A DNA stretch of 64,000 bases from positions 4,402,001 through 4,466,000 of the forward strand of contig NZ_CP108383.1 in assembly GCF_035958815.1 (NCBI RefSeq). The letters run 5' to 3'. The notes beneath the pieces were generated by a model. The model saw only the letters and a program-made list of their open reading frames with translations. It made no database searches and was not told the DNA's origin. Positions within the stretch are counted from its first letter, which is position 1; each line of letters starts with the position of its first letter. A program made the position numbers and the translations under genes. Source of the DNA: Nocardia sp. NBC_01327 (lineage in GTDB: Bacteria > Actinomycetota > Actinomycetes > Mycobacteriales > Mycobacteriaceae). This document shows positions 40,383 to 49,473 of the stretch, one piece after another.

Positions 40383-40383
40383 C

Positions 40384-40471
40384 GCTTTCGTAGCTCAGTG
40401 GTAGAGCAGCTCAGTGGTAGAGCTGCCGCCTCTTGAGCGGCAGGCCGCGCGTTCGATCCGTGCCGGGGGCA
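40384..40471 (+). tRNA. tRNA-Lys (anticodon CTT) with duplicated D arm
   Basis: The anticodon arm GCCGC-CTCTTGA-GCGGC (anticodon CTT) and T arm GCGCG-TTCGATC-CGTGC are normal. The acceptor GCTTTCG/CGGGGGC contains three consecutive T-G pairs. The D-arm segment AGCTCAGTGGTAGAGC occurs twice in exact tandem (40392-40407, 40408-40423), making the gene 88 bases, 16 too long; removal of one copy leaves a standard 72-base tRNA. No encoded CCA. Confidence 0.75.
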
Positions 40472-40541
40472 CTGAAATCACACATCTGTGCAGCAGAATG
40501 GGCCCTAGGTAGTGGCCGCCGCTTCGATGGGAGCTAGCGCT

Positions 40542-43500
40542 GTGCATGATGACCGTCGGTTGATCGAGAGTCGGCTGGGGCGGGTGCTGGGGGAGCGGAT
40601 TGTTCCGGCGATCTATCCGGAGTCCGTGCCGCTCAGGGCATCCATGTGGGTGGCGCCCGATGAGCCGGTGCCGGTGGCCGAGGGGTTGGCTGGGCCTCGG
40701 ACCGGGGTCGGGCCGGGGGACCGGTGGGGTGCGCCCTGGGGGACGAGTTGGTTGACGGTGGAGGGGACGGTTCCGGCGGCGTGGGCTGGGAGGACTGTCG
40801 AGGCGATCATCGATCTCGGGTTCGATCGGAATATGACGGGTTTTCAGTGCGAGGGGCTGGTCTATCGGGGGGACGGGTCGCCGGTGAAGGGGTTGCATCC
40901 GCGTAATCAGTGGGTGCGGGTGGCTGGGCCCGCGGTGGGCGGGGAGGAGGTGGTGCTGCACGTCGAGGCGGCGTCGAACCCGATCATCCCGTTCTTCTCG
41001 CCGACCGCGCTGGGGGACAGTCTCACCGCCGGTGGTGAGCCGCAGTATCGCCTGGGGCGGATGGACCTCGCGATCTTCGACGAGCAGGTGTGGCAGTTGG
41101 TGATGGATCTGGAGGTGCTCGGCGAGCTGATGCACGAGATGCCCGAGGATCCGGCCCGCCGCTACGACATTGTGCGGGCGATCGAGCGGGCGCTGGACAC
41201 CATCGATCTACAGGATGTGAACTCGACCGCCGCCGCGGCGCGGGAATGTCTGGTCGAGGTGCTGGCCGCACCGGCCATAGCGTCGGCGCACACGATCTCC
41301 GCTGTCGGACATGCGCATATCGATACGGCCTGGTTGTGGCCGCTGCGGGAAACGGTGCGCAAGGTCGCGCGCACCACCGCGAATATGACCGCGCTGCTGG
41401 CCGACGAACCCGACTTCATTTTCACGATGTCCCAAGCCGCCCAATACGACTTCCTCAAACAGCATCGGCCCGAGGTCTACGAGAAAGTCGAGAAGGCGGT
41501 ATCGGACGGCCGGTTCGTGCCGGCCGGTGGGATGTGGGTGGAGTCGGATACGAATATGCCGGGCTCCGAGGCGATGGCGCGGCAGTTCGTCTACGGCAAG
41601 CGGTTCTTCCTGGAGGAGTTCGGGATCGAGAACGAGGAGGCGTGGCTGCCGGACACGTTCGGATTCGCGGCGGGGCTGCCGCAGATCATCAAGGCGGCAG
41701 GCTCCAAATGGCTGCTGACACAGAAGATCTCCTGGAGCGAGATCAATCAGTTCCCGCACCATACCTTCCTGTGGGAGGGCATCGACGGGACCCGGATCTT
41801 CACCCACTTTCCACCGGTCGACACCTACAACTGCTCGATGCAGGGCCGCGAGATCGCGCACGCCGCACGGAATTTCAAGGACAAGGGCCGGGCGTCGATG
41901 TCGCTGGCGCCGACCGGCTGGGGTGACGGCGGTGGCGGCACCACGCGGGAGATGGTCGCGAAGGCCGCCCGGATGAAGAACCTCGAAGGTTCGCCGAAAG
42001 TGCTGTGGGACAAGCCCTCCGACTTCTTCGCGAAGGCCGAGGCCGAGTATGCGAATCCGCCGGTGTGGGTGGGGGAGCTGTACCTGGAGCTGCACCGCGC
42101 CACGCTCACCAGCCAGGCGAAGACCAAGCAGGGTAACCGGCGCAGCGAACACCTGCTGCGGGAGGCCGAGCTGTGGGCTGCCACGGCGGCGGTGCGCAAG
42201 AACGCGGAATATCCTCGTGCGGCCTTGGATCGCCTCTGGAAGACGGTGCTACTGCACCAGTTCCACGATATTCTGCCCGGCTCGGCGATCGCGTGGGTGT
42301 ACCGGGAGGCCGCGCAGACGTACGCGGCGGTGGCGCAGGAGCTGACCGAGATCATCGAGCGGGCTCAATGGGTGCTCGGTGGTGAGCGGGCAGGGCCGAA
42401 CAGCTTCAATTCCACGCCGCACACCTGGCAATCGGTTCCGGCCGGAGCGGCCGCAGTGCCTGAGCAGTCCGGCTCGTGCTCGGTGACCGCGCGCGCCGAG
42501 GGCGGCTTCGTTCTCGAAAACGGTGTGCTGCGAGTCGAAATCGATGTGCGCGGGCTTGTCGTATCGGTATTCGACCCCGCGCAACAGCGGGAGACATTGC
42601 CGCCGGAATCGGCCGCGAACCTGCTGCAGCTGCATCCGGACCTGCCGAACTCGTGGGACGCCTGGGATGTCGACCGGTTCTACCGGAACCGGGTCACCGA
42701 TCTCATCGACGTGGATTTCCTTGCGGCAGGCCCGGATTCGACAGAATCCGCGGTGGTTCGGGTCGGTCGATCGTTCGGGTCCTCGAAAGTCGAGCAGACC
42801 CTGTCGCTGCGGGCCGGCGCGCATGGCCTCGATATCGATACCAGCGTCGACTGGCACGAGACCGAGAAATTCCTCAAACTGGCGTTCCCCCTGGACGTTC
42901 ACGCCGACCGCTACGCCTCCGAAACCCAGTTCGGGCACATGTTCCGGCCGACCCACACCAATACCAGCTGGGAGTACGCGAAGTTCGAAGCCTGCAATCA
43001 CCGGTTCGTGCATATCGCCGAGCCGGGCTGGGGTGTGGCGCTGGTCAATGATTCGACCTACGGCCACGACGTCACCCGGACGGTCCGGGCGGACGGCGGG
43101 ACCACGACAACGGTGCGGGCTTCGCTCTTGCGGGCGCCGCGGTTTCCCGATCCGGAGACCGACCACGGCGCGCACGCCTTCCGGCACTCGCTGATCCCGA
43201 GCGCCTCGATCGGTGACGCGGTGTGTGCGGGCTACCGCATCAACCTCGCGCCGATCACGCCGACCGTCGCCGAGGCAGTCGCGCCGCTGTTCACCATCGA
43301 CAATGACGCGGTGGTGACCAGCGCGGTCAAACTGGCCGACGACGGCAGCGGCGACGTTGTGCTGCGCGTCTACGAAGCGCAGGGCGGCCGGGCCTCGGCA
43401 CTCGTCACCCTCGGATTCGAGACGTCTGGATTGCAGGTGTGCGATCTGCTGGAGCGGCCGACGGAAAGCGATACCTCCGCAGTTCTGGACGGTTCGGCAG

Positions 43501-43556
43501 TTCGGCTGCGGCTGCGCCCCTTCCAGCTGGTCACGCTCCGGTTCACCCGTGCCTGA
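40542..43556 (+). CDS. Alpha-mannosidase, glycoside hydrolase family 38
   Basis: A 1004-residue protein, full length for GH38. GHAHIDTAWLWPLRET (about residue 257) contains the zinc-binding HxD; WLPDTFGFAAGLPQIIK (about residue 370) holds the catalytic Asp; GGGGTTREMV and LHQFHDILPGSAI are further GH38 marks. The C-terminal ~350 residues form the beta-rich mannosidase domains. It cleaves alpha-mannosides, probably in the cytosol because no signal peptide is seen. The GTG at 40542 has GGGAG eight bases upstream; a longer GTG at 40512 is less likely. It follows the tRNA cluster. Confidence 0.92.
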   Translation: MHDDRRLIESRLGRVLGERIVPAIYPESVPLRASMWVAPDEPVPVAEGLAGPRTGVGPGDRWGAPWGTSWLTVEGTVPAAWAGRTVEAIIDLGFDRNMTGFQCEGLVYRGDGSPVKGLHPRNQWVRVAGPAVGGEEVVLHVEAASNPIIPFFSPTALGDSLTAGGEPQYRLGRMDLAIFDEQVWQLVMDLEVLGELMHEMPEDPARRYDIVRAIERALDTIDLQDVNSTAAAARECLVEVLAAPAIASAHTISAVGHAHIDTAWLWPLRETVRKVARTTANMTALLADEPDFIFTMSQAAQYDFLKQHRPEVYEKVEKAVSDGRFVPAGGMWVESDTNMPGSEAMARQFVYGKRFFLEEFGIENEEAWLPDTFGFAAGLPQIIKAAGSKWLLTQKISWSEINQFPHHTFLWEGIDGTRIFTHFPPVDTYNCSMQGREIAHAARNFKDKGRASMSLAPTGWGDGGGGTTREMVAKAARMKNLEGSPKVLWDKPSDFFAKAEAEYANPPVWVGELYLELHRATLTSQAKTKQGNRRSEHLLREAELWAATAAVRKNAEYPRAALDRLWKTVLLHQFHDILPGSAIAWVYREAAQTYAAVAQELTEIIERAQWVLGGERAGPNSFNSTPHTWQSVPAGAAAVPEQSGSCSVTARAEGGFVLENGVLRVEIDVRGLVVSVFDPAQQRETLPPESAANLLQLHPDLPNSWDAWDVDRFYRNRVTDLIDVDFLAAGPDSTESAVVRVGRSFGSSKVEQTLSLRAGAHGLDIDTSVDWHETEKFLKLAFPLDVHADRYASETQFGHMFRPTHTNTSWEYAKFEACNHRFVHIAEPGWGVALVNDSTYGHDVTRTVRADGGTTTTVRASLLRAPRFPDPETDHGAHAFRHSLIPSASIGDAVCAGYRINLAPITPTVAEAVAPLFTIDNDAVVTSAVKLADDGSGDVVLRVYEAQGGRASALVTLGFETSGLQVCDLLERPTESDTSAVLDGSAVRLRLRPFQLVTLRFTRA

Positions 43557-43703
43557 CCCGGTGAATCGCGTCGAAGTCACGAATCTCACGACCTCGGCCG
43601 GGCATCCTCGGGCATAAGTTCGGCGGTTCGAGGATTGTCAAAGAAGGCGGGTGTGTGTTGCCCGCACCCGAACCTGTCGATTTTCTCGGAAAGCTGGTGT
43701 CGT

Positions 43704-44711
43704 ATGCCCATCGCACTGTCCCTTCTCGACTTGGCGTCGATCGCGCCCGGGCAGACCGCGCGTGACAGCTTCGACAACAGCGTCAAGTTGGCGCAGGCCG
43801 CGGAGCGCAGTGGGCATCGCCGGGTCTGGTACGCCGAGCACCACAATATGAGCTCGATCGCCTCGAGTGCGACGAGCGTTCTCATCGGTTACGTGGCGGC
43901 GCATACGGACACCATTCGGCTCGGAGCCGGCGGGATCATGCTGCCCAATCACTCGCCGCTGGTGATCGCCGAGCAGTTCGGCACGCTGGAGACGCTCTTC
44001 CCCGGTCGGATCGATCTGGGGCTGGGCCGCGCGCCGGGCAGCGATCAGAAGACCATGCTGGCGCTGCGCCGCAATCCCGCCTCGGCGGATACGTTCCCGC
44101 AGGATGTGCTGGAACTGCAGGGCTACCTGTCGGGTCACTCGCGCATTCCAGGGGTCAAGGCCGTACCGCGCGCGGAAGGCGTTGTGCCGCTGTATATTCT
44201 GGGCTCCTCGCTGTTCGGCGCTCAGCTTGCCGCGCACCTCGGCCTGCCGTACGCCTTCGCGTCCCACTTCTCACCCGATGCCCTGCACCAGGCGGTCCGC
44301 GCCTACCGTGATGGTTTCCAGCCCTCGGAGCAGCTGGCCGAGCCGTACGTCATGGCCGGGGTCAATGTCTTCACCGCCGACGACCACGACCAGGCCGCGG
44401 AGCAGAAGACGATCTCCTACCGGGCGCGCACCCGGGCGTTCATCAAGCGCAGCGCGGCCGGTGCCGATTACACCGACGATGAGATCGACGCCTTCCTGGC
44501 CTCGCCGAACGGGCACCAGCTGGCCTTGATGACCAAGTACACCGCGGTCGGCACGCCCGCCGAAGTTGTTGCGTACCTGGAGGATTTCGCCGTCGGCATC
44601 CAGGCGGACGAACTCATTCTCGCCCATCACGCGCACCGCATCGAGGACCGCGTCCGCTCCGTCGAACTCACCGGCGAGGCCATGGCCGCCCGGGAACCCG
44701 CCACCCGCTGA
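43704..44711 (+). CDS. LLM-class flavin-dependent oxidoreductase
   Basis: A 335-residue luciferase-like (LLM) protein: MPIALSLLDLASIAPGQTARDSF at the N-terminus, YAEHHNMSSIASSATSVLIG, LGAGGIMLPNHSPLVIAEQFGTLETLFPGRIDLGLGRAPG, and IQADELILAHHAHRIEDRVRS near the end. These bind FMN or F420; the group with AEHHN is usually FMN. Substrate unknown. The upstream open frame lacks family sequence, so ATG 43704 is the start. Confidence 0.9.
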   Translation: MPIALSLLDLASIAPGQTARDSFDNSVKLAQAAERSGHRRVWYAEHHNMSSIASSATSVLIGYVAAHTDTIRLGAGGIMLPNHSPLVIAEQFGTLETLFPGRIDLGLGRAPGSDQKTMLALRRNPASADTFPQDVLELQGYLSGHSRIPGVKAVPRAEGVVPLYILGSSLFGAQLAAHLGLPYAFASHFSPDALHQAVRAYRDGFQPSEQLAEPYVMAGVNVFTADDHDQAAEQKTISYRARTRAFIKRSAAGADYTDDEIDAFLASPNGHQLALMTKYTAVGTPAEVVAYLEDFAVGIQADELILAHHAHRIEDRVRSVELTGEAMAAREPATR

Positions 44712-44717
44712 GCTTTT

Positions 44718-45683
44718 CTAACTCAGCACTCGTCGCAGATAGGCGGTTCGAGCCGCATCCGCGAGCTGTGAGAGGGCGGCCTGTGGTGCGGCAATGGAGA
44801 ATCCGTGCCACGCGCCCGGCCACAGGTGCAGCTCGACCGGCACCCCGGCCTGCGACAGGCGCGCGGCATAGTCGAGCACTTCGTCGCGGAAGGTTTCGAC
44901 CTGTCCGACATCGAGGAAAGTCGGTGGCAGGCCGGATAATTCGGTTGCACGCGCGGGGGCCGCATACGATGACACATCGGGGCCGCCGGGCGCCCGGCCG
45001 AGGTACATCGCCCACGCCTCGGCATTGGCGGTGCGATCCCAGAAGCCCTCGCGGTCGAGTTCCTGGCTCGAAGGTGTGCGGCCGCGGTCATCGAGCATGG
45101 GGCACCACAGGATTTGATGGGCGAGCGCCGGGCCGCCCCGATCCCGCGCCAGCAGTGCGGTCGCCGCGGCCAGTCCGCCGCCCGCGCTGCTGCCGAAGAT
45201 GATCAACCGTTCGGGGTCGATGTCCAGCTCCTCGGAGTGCCCTGCGACCCAGAGCAATCCGGCATAGCAGTCCTCGACCGGGGTCGGGAAGGGATGTTCC
45301 GGGGCCCGCCGGTAGCCGACCGAGATCGCGACAATGCCGAGCTCATCGACCCAGCGGGCCAGGGTGTCGGCGAGCTCCCACTCGTCGCCGGCGATCATTC
45401 CGCCGCCGTGCGTGTGATAGACGCAGGGCCACGGGCCGGGCCCGCGAGTCGGGCGCATGATGACGACGGGTAGTTCCGGGCCGTCATCGGCCCCCGCGAC
45501 CGTGCACTGCTCGATCCGCACCGCGCCATTGCGCCGCAGCAGTTCGGGATTCGCGGTGCTGGAGTTCATCTTTCGGTACTCGGCCAGCGCGCGGGGTGCT
45601 GTCCAGCCCAGCTCCCGCATTTCCAGGGGGTAGGAGGCGAGGATTGCGTCCAACTCCGGGTCGAAGGGCGGGCGAGTGCTCAT
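44718..45683 (-). CDS. Alpha/beta hydrolase, HSL/lipH family
   Basis: A 321-residue esterase with HTHGGGMIAG (oxyanion), VGYRRAPEHPFPTPVEDCYAGLLWV, nucleophile FGSSAGGGLAAAT, acid DVGQVETFRDE and His GAWHGFSI. Hydrolyses short- to medium-chain esters. Converges on the LLM gene (6 bp between stops) and is divergent from a PucR-like regulator with two palindromes between. Confidence 0.9.
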   Translation of the reverse strand: MSTRPPFDPELDAILASYPLEMRELGWTAPRALAEYRKMNSSTANPELLRRNGAVRIEQCTVAGADDGPELPVVIMRPTRGPGPWPCVYHTHGGGMIAGDEWELADTLARWVDELGIVAISVGYRRAPEHPFPTPVEDCYAGLLWVAGHSEELDIDPERLIIFGSSAGGGLAAATALLARDRGGPALAHQILWCPMLDDRGRTPSSQELDREGFWDRTANAEAWAMYLGRAPGGPDVSSYAAPARATELSGLPPTFLDVGQVETFRDEVLDYAARLSQAGVPVELHLWPGAWHGFSIAAPQAALSQLADAARTAYLRRVLS

Positions 45684-45743
45684 CTGGGGTGTCTCCTGTC
45701 GGATGGTTCACCCAGCCTCTCGCGGATGGTGCGGCTCGGGGTA

Positions 45744-45787
45744 CCGCCATATGGCGGATGCTCGACCAGATTGCCCGCCGATCGGCG
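45744..45787. promoter_or_regulatory. Two palindromes between divergent hydrolase and PucR-like genes
   Basis: CCGCCATATGGCGG (45744-45757) and CGCCGATCGGCG (45776-45787) are perfect palindromes in the 139-bp gap between the starts at 45683 and 45823. They are spaced 32 bp centre to centre, about three helical turns, suitable for two dimers on the same face. Confidence 0.55.
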
Positions 45788-45822
45788 ATACAATTCTGCA
45801 GTCGTCCGAGCGAGGAGTGGGT

Positions 45823-46863
45823 ATGGAAGAGCTGCTCCAACGGCTTGCCTCTCTCGATCCCGCCGCCGAGGGCGCGGTGCGGGCGATCGCCTATTTCGAC
45901 AAACTCGTGGAGGGCCGGGCGGGGCTCGAGGCCTTTGTCCGCGCCGCGGCAATCCTGGCGGGTTGTCCGGCGGGATTGCATGATCCGGACCGTCATGTGC
46001 TGGTCCGCATGCATCCCGATGGGCATCGGCTCGAAGCCGGTTCCTTCCACGGCGAATGGCCGATGGTCGAGCTCGCCGGGGGAGAAGGCGGGCGGGTCTG
46101 GCTGGAGCGGGATGCCGGTCCGAGTCCGACCGATGTGATCATTCTGGAACGGCTGGCCGTCGGCGTCCGGCTCGTGCTGGACCGTACGCGCGGGCGCGGG
46201 CCCGCTCGTGATCCGGCCAGCGTCGAGGCTTTGCTCAGCGCGGATATCTCGGCGAATGTGCGCCGGCAGGCTGCGCGTCGTATTGCCCTGCCCGCGGATC
46301 CTCAGGTCAAAGTGGTGGCAATGCTCGCCGAGCCGGATTCGGCGGTACCGGAATCCGCGGATCTGAGTAGATGGAGTGCGCAGCTTGGCCGGGTGCTGGC
46401 CGCGATCGTGCCGGCCGACCTCGAGCCCGAGACCTCCGTGCGGATCGGACTCGGGCCCGCTGTCGAGTCCGCCGATCTTCCGCGTTCGTGGCACGGGGCG
46501 CTACAGGCGTTGCGGCTCACCGGAATTGACGGTCCACGGCGGGTGCGATTCGAGGACCTCGGTGGGATGGGCATCATCGCCGAGCGGATCTCGCCGGCGG
46601 ATGCGCTGGTCGACGATGTGCTGGCGATTCGAGCGGCGCAGGATCAGATCCCGGCGGCGCTAGCGACCCTCACCGCCCTCGTCGAGCATGACAGCCTGCG
46701 TGCGGCGGCGGCAGCACTGTATCTGCACCACTCCACACTGCAGGCTCGAATTCCGCGTCTCGCAACAATTCTCGGCTATCGGCCCGATACGGCGTTCGGT
46801 CGCAATCGCTTGCACATCGCCCTGGTTCTGAACCGGATCAACCTCAACGGGCCACTGCCCTAG
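45823..46863 (+). CDS. PucR-type helix-turn-helix regulator
   Basis: A 346-residue regulator with a C-terminal PucR HTH (LTALVEHDSLRAAAAALYLHHSTLQARIPRLATILGY). The N-terminal half may be a small sensor domain (residues 20-130, AFVRAAAILAGCPAGL... with conserved Cys), followed by a GGDEF-like middle region. ATG 45823 has GAGGAG upstream. Divergent from the HSL-type hydrolase, its likely target. Confidence 0.85.
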   Translation: MEELLQRLASLDPAAEGAVRAIAYFDKLVEGRAGLEAFVRAAAILAGCPAGLHDPDRHVLVRMHPDGHRLEAGSFHGEWPMVELAGGEGGRVWLERDAGPSPTDVIILERLAVGVRLVLDRTRGRGPARDPASVEALLSADISANVRRQAARRIALPADPQVKVVAMLAEPDSAVPESADLSRWSAQLGRVLAAIVPADLEPETSVRIGLGPAVESADLPRSWHGALQALRLTGIDGPRRVRFEDLGGMGIIAERISPADALVDDVLAIRAAQDQIPAALATLTALVEHDSLRAAAAALYLHHSTLQARIPRLATILGYRPDTAFGRNRLHIALVLNRINLNGPLP

Positions 46864-46887
46864 CAAGACCTCGGTGCGGGTCAGCCG

Positions 46888-47724
46888 TTACGACGTAGGC
46901 GCGGTCTCCGGGATCAAGCGGTGCTGGAAGAAGGCAAGGATTTCATCGCGGGCGGCGATGGTCGGCTGGCCTGCCTCATCGATCAGGTGGGCGGTGACCA
47001 CGCTGTGCGGACTCGCGACGTGTACCGAAAAGAACGGCGCTGTTTCGGGATTGGCCGCATGGTCGGGGAGGACTCGGCCGACGAATCGGTCGCCCAGTGC
47101 TTCCTGGTACGCGGCGAAACGCTGGGCGCGGCAGAACTTGTCACCCGCGAATCGGTAGGCGAGCACCGTGAGGTCGTCCTTCTCGAGCCGATTGCGCACG
47201 GCGGCAAGCTCATCGGGGGGACTCTCCAGTCCTGCCGGATTGTCCATCGGCAGCGTGGGCTGGGACAGTACGGGGGCGAGCACGGCGGGTTCGAGCATCA
47301 TGGACAGTGCGAAATTGCCGGTAAAGCACATTCCGATCGCGCCTACGCCCGGGCCGCCGCACTCGTGCAGGGCCAGCCGTGCGAGCGCTCGCAACCAACC
47401 GGTGACGGGGCTGGACTCGTCGGCGGCGAAGGCGCGGAATTCGGCACTGACGCACGCTTTTCGGAATACCGCCGCACCTTCGTCGGCGGTGGCTACGGCT
47501 CCGTCCCGGCCGAATAGCGACGGCATGTAGACGGTGAATCCGGCGTCCCGAACCCAGCGGCTGAAGCGAGTGACATGCGGGCTGATGCCCGGCATCTCCG
47601 TCATGACGATCACGGCCGGGCCGGATCCGGCGACATACACCCGCTTCGTAACGTTTTCGAGGGTGATCTCGCGAATGGTGAAGTCCGACAACGCATCATC
47701 GGCGGACATGTTCTGCGGCGTCAT
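46888..47724 (-). CDS. Dienelactone hydrolase family protein
   Basis: A 278-residue protein. GSGPAVIVMTEMPGISPHVTRFSRWVRDAGF and VGAIGMCFTGNFAL match dienelactone hydrolase, with the nucleophilic Cys in GMCFTG; the His is in HVASPHSVVTAH. ATG 47724 follows the TetR stop by 2 bases. These enzymes open dienelactones or other small lactones and esters. Co-transcribed with the TetR gene. Confidence 0.88.
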   Translation of the reverse strand: MTPQNMSADDALSDFTIREITLENVTKRVYVAGSGPAVIVMTEMPGISPHVTRFSRWVRDAGFTVYMPSLFGRDGAVATADEGAAVFRKACVSAEFRAFAADESSPVTGWLRALARLALHECGGPGVGAIGMCFTGNFALSMMLEPAVLAPVLSQPTLPMDNPAGLESPPDELAAVRNRLEKDDLTVLAYRFAGDKFCRAQRFAAYQEALGDRFVGRVLPDHAANPETAPFFSVHVASPHSVVTAHLIDEAGQPTIAARDEILAFFQHRLIPETAPTS

Positions 47725-47726
47725 CG

Positions 47727-48335
47727 TCAGACTTCCTGCGTTCCGTTCGTGAGGGTGGTGAGTAGGGGGAGGAGCAGTGCCGACAAGGTGCGGCGCTGGC
47801 GCTCGGCGGGCCATGATCGCGGCTCCAAGGTGGCTCGGGTGCCGACTCCGTCGATCGCCGCGAGGACCGAGTCCGCGATGATGCCCAATTCCTGCGGTGC
47901 GGGTGCGCCTCGGAGCGTCGAAAGCCGGTGCGTAATGCGCTCGACGATCTCCTCGTAGTAGCGGCGATGCACGGCGGCGAGGCGTTCATCGGTCATCGCC
48001 CGGCCCCAGAAGGCCAGCCACACCCGCCATTCGCCGAGCCCCCGCGCATCCAGGGGAAGGTAACCGCAGTACAGCTCGATACAGCTCACCAGGTCGATCG
48101 GTTCATCGGCCGAGGGCGCGGGCCGCTCCAGTATTCGCCGCACAACCTCCGACAGCGCCGCCTCCAGCACTGCGTCCTTACCGTCGAAATAGTGCGTGAC
48201 CGCGCCGGTCGTCACATTGGCGGCCGCCGCCACATCCCGCAGCCGCGCCCCGTCGATCCCGGCCTTGTCGATCACCGCGACGGCGGCAGCCGCGATCGTC
48301 CGCCGCTGCACGGCAAAGTCGACCTGTTTTGGCAT
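47727..48335 (-). CDS. TetR/AcrR family transcriptional regulator
   Basis: A 202-residue protein: AVIDKAGIDGARLRDVAAAANVTTGAVTHYFDGKDAVLEA is a typical TetR HTH. The C-terminal domain is TetR_C_6-like (YCGYLPLDARGLGEWRVWLAFWGRAM). It is the first gene of a two-gene operon with the dienelactone hydrolase, which it likely regulates along with itself. Confidence 0.9.
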   Translation of the reverse strand: MPKQVDFAVQRRTIAAAAVAVIDKAGIDGARLRDVAAAANVTTGAVTHYFDGKDAVLEAALSEVVRRILERPAPSADEPIDLVSCIELYCGYLPLDARGLGEWRVWLAFWGRAMTDERLAAVHRRYYEEIVERITHRLSTLRGAPAPQELGIIADSVLAAIDGVGTRATLEPRSWPAERQRRTLSALLLPLLTTLTNGTQEV

Positions 48336-48340
48336 AACGG

Positions 48341-48353
48341 TGATTATGTATCA
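48341..48353. promoter_or_regulatory. Candidate TetR operator
   Basis: TGAT (48341-48344), five bases, ATCA (48350-48353), immediately upstream of the TetR start codon, where autoregulatory TetR sites usually lie. Short, so confidence is modest. Confidence 0.4.
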
Positions 48354-48443
48354 AAGACCCCCGGTCGCCAACCCCTAGTCGGGTCTGTCCGCCACCCGCA
48401 CCCGATACGCGCGGATATCGGACGCGGCATCGCACGCCGATGA

Positions 48444-49391
48444 TCAGTGTGCGAGGGCCGCCCACATCGGCAGCAGGAGAAGCGCGAGCACCGAGGTCTT
48501 GATGACCACCGATGCGGCGAGGTCGACGTCCGTGTCGTACTGGGCGGCGAAGATGAAGAGGTTCTGTGGGGCCGGCATTGCCGCGATGAGGGTGAGGTAG
48601 GTGAGCCAGGGCGCGCCGATGCCGAATACGTAGCGGGCGAGCGTGAATGCCAGCAGTGGGAACAACAGGCATTTCATGGTGACCAGCCAGTACTCGTCGC
48701 TGCTGGTCCCTCGCAGTCGAATCCCGCTGCCGCCCAGGTGAAGTCCCAATGCGAAGAGGGCGACGGGGGATGCTGCCGCTCCGGCCATCGAGAGTGTGTC
48801 GGTCGCCCAGCCCGGGACGGGCAGGTGTGCGAGATTGGCAGCGATCCCGGCGTAGCAGGCCACCACTATCGGTGTGGTGACCGCAGCTCGCAGGCCCCTT
48901 CGCACGCCGCCGGTCGTGCCTTCCGGATCGGTCGGTGTGCCTGTGGATTCCATGATCGCGATGACCACCACCGTCAGCACGCAGACCTGCAGCAGGATGA
49001 CAGGGAAGATCGGTGTGGCGTCGCCGAACAGCAACAGGAATACCGGGATGGCGAAGTAGGTGGTGTTGACCTGGCAGGCGGCCATGATCCGCAGCGCGGT
49101 GGCGCGGGCATCGCATCGAGTCACGGTGCGGGCCACCGTCGCCACCACGATCATGCCCAGCACGGCGGTGGTGGTGTAGGCGGCGATCGCGACGGGGTTG
49201 AACACCTGTCGCAGATCGGCGCGGTAGAAGCTGCCCAGTAGGTACGCGGGGATGGCGAAGCGGAAAGCGAACTCGGAGAACGCCTTCGACAGCGTGGCAT
49301 CGATGATCTTGCGGCGGGCGAACAGCACCCCCGCTCCGCAGATGAGCGCGACCGGTGCCAGTTTTTCGAGTGTGCCGAGAAAACCGGTCAC
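48444..49391 (-). CDS. AEC (auxin efflux carrier) family transporter
   Basis: A 315-residue integral membrane protein with about ten helices in two halves: LAPVALICGAGVLFARRKIIDATLSKAFSEFAFRFAIPAYLLGSFY and the second-half repeat VGSPVALFALGLHLGG, AAMPAPQNLFIFAAQYDTD (the AEC discontinuous-helix Pro). It exports an organic anion or related metabolite. Start is GTG 49391. Nothing nearby fixes the substrate. Confidence 0.9.
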   Translation of the reverse strand: MTGFLGTLEKLAPVALICGAGVLFARRKIIDATLSKAFSEFAFRFAIPAYLLGSFYRADLRQVFNPVAIAAYTTTAVLGMIVVATVARTVTRCDARATALRIMAACQVNTTYFAIPVFLLLFGDATPIFPVILLQVCVLTVVVIAIMESTGTPTDPEGTTGGVRRGLRAAVTTPIVVACYAGIAANLAHLPVPGWATDTLSMAGAAASPVALFALGLHLGGSGIRLRGTSSDEYWLVTMKCLLFPLLAFTLARYVFGIGAPWLTYLTLIAAMPAPQNLFIFAAQYDTDVDLAASVVIKTSVLALLLLPMWAALAH

Positions 49392-49473
49392 TCGGCACGC
49401 CGATCGCCGGCCACCGTGGCTGGTCTACTCACGCGCAGCGCTCCATGGTCGCCCGGACGGTAGAAGCGTGCGA

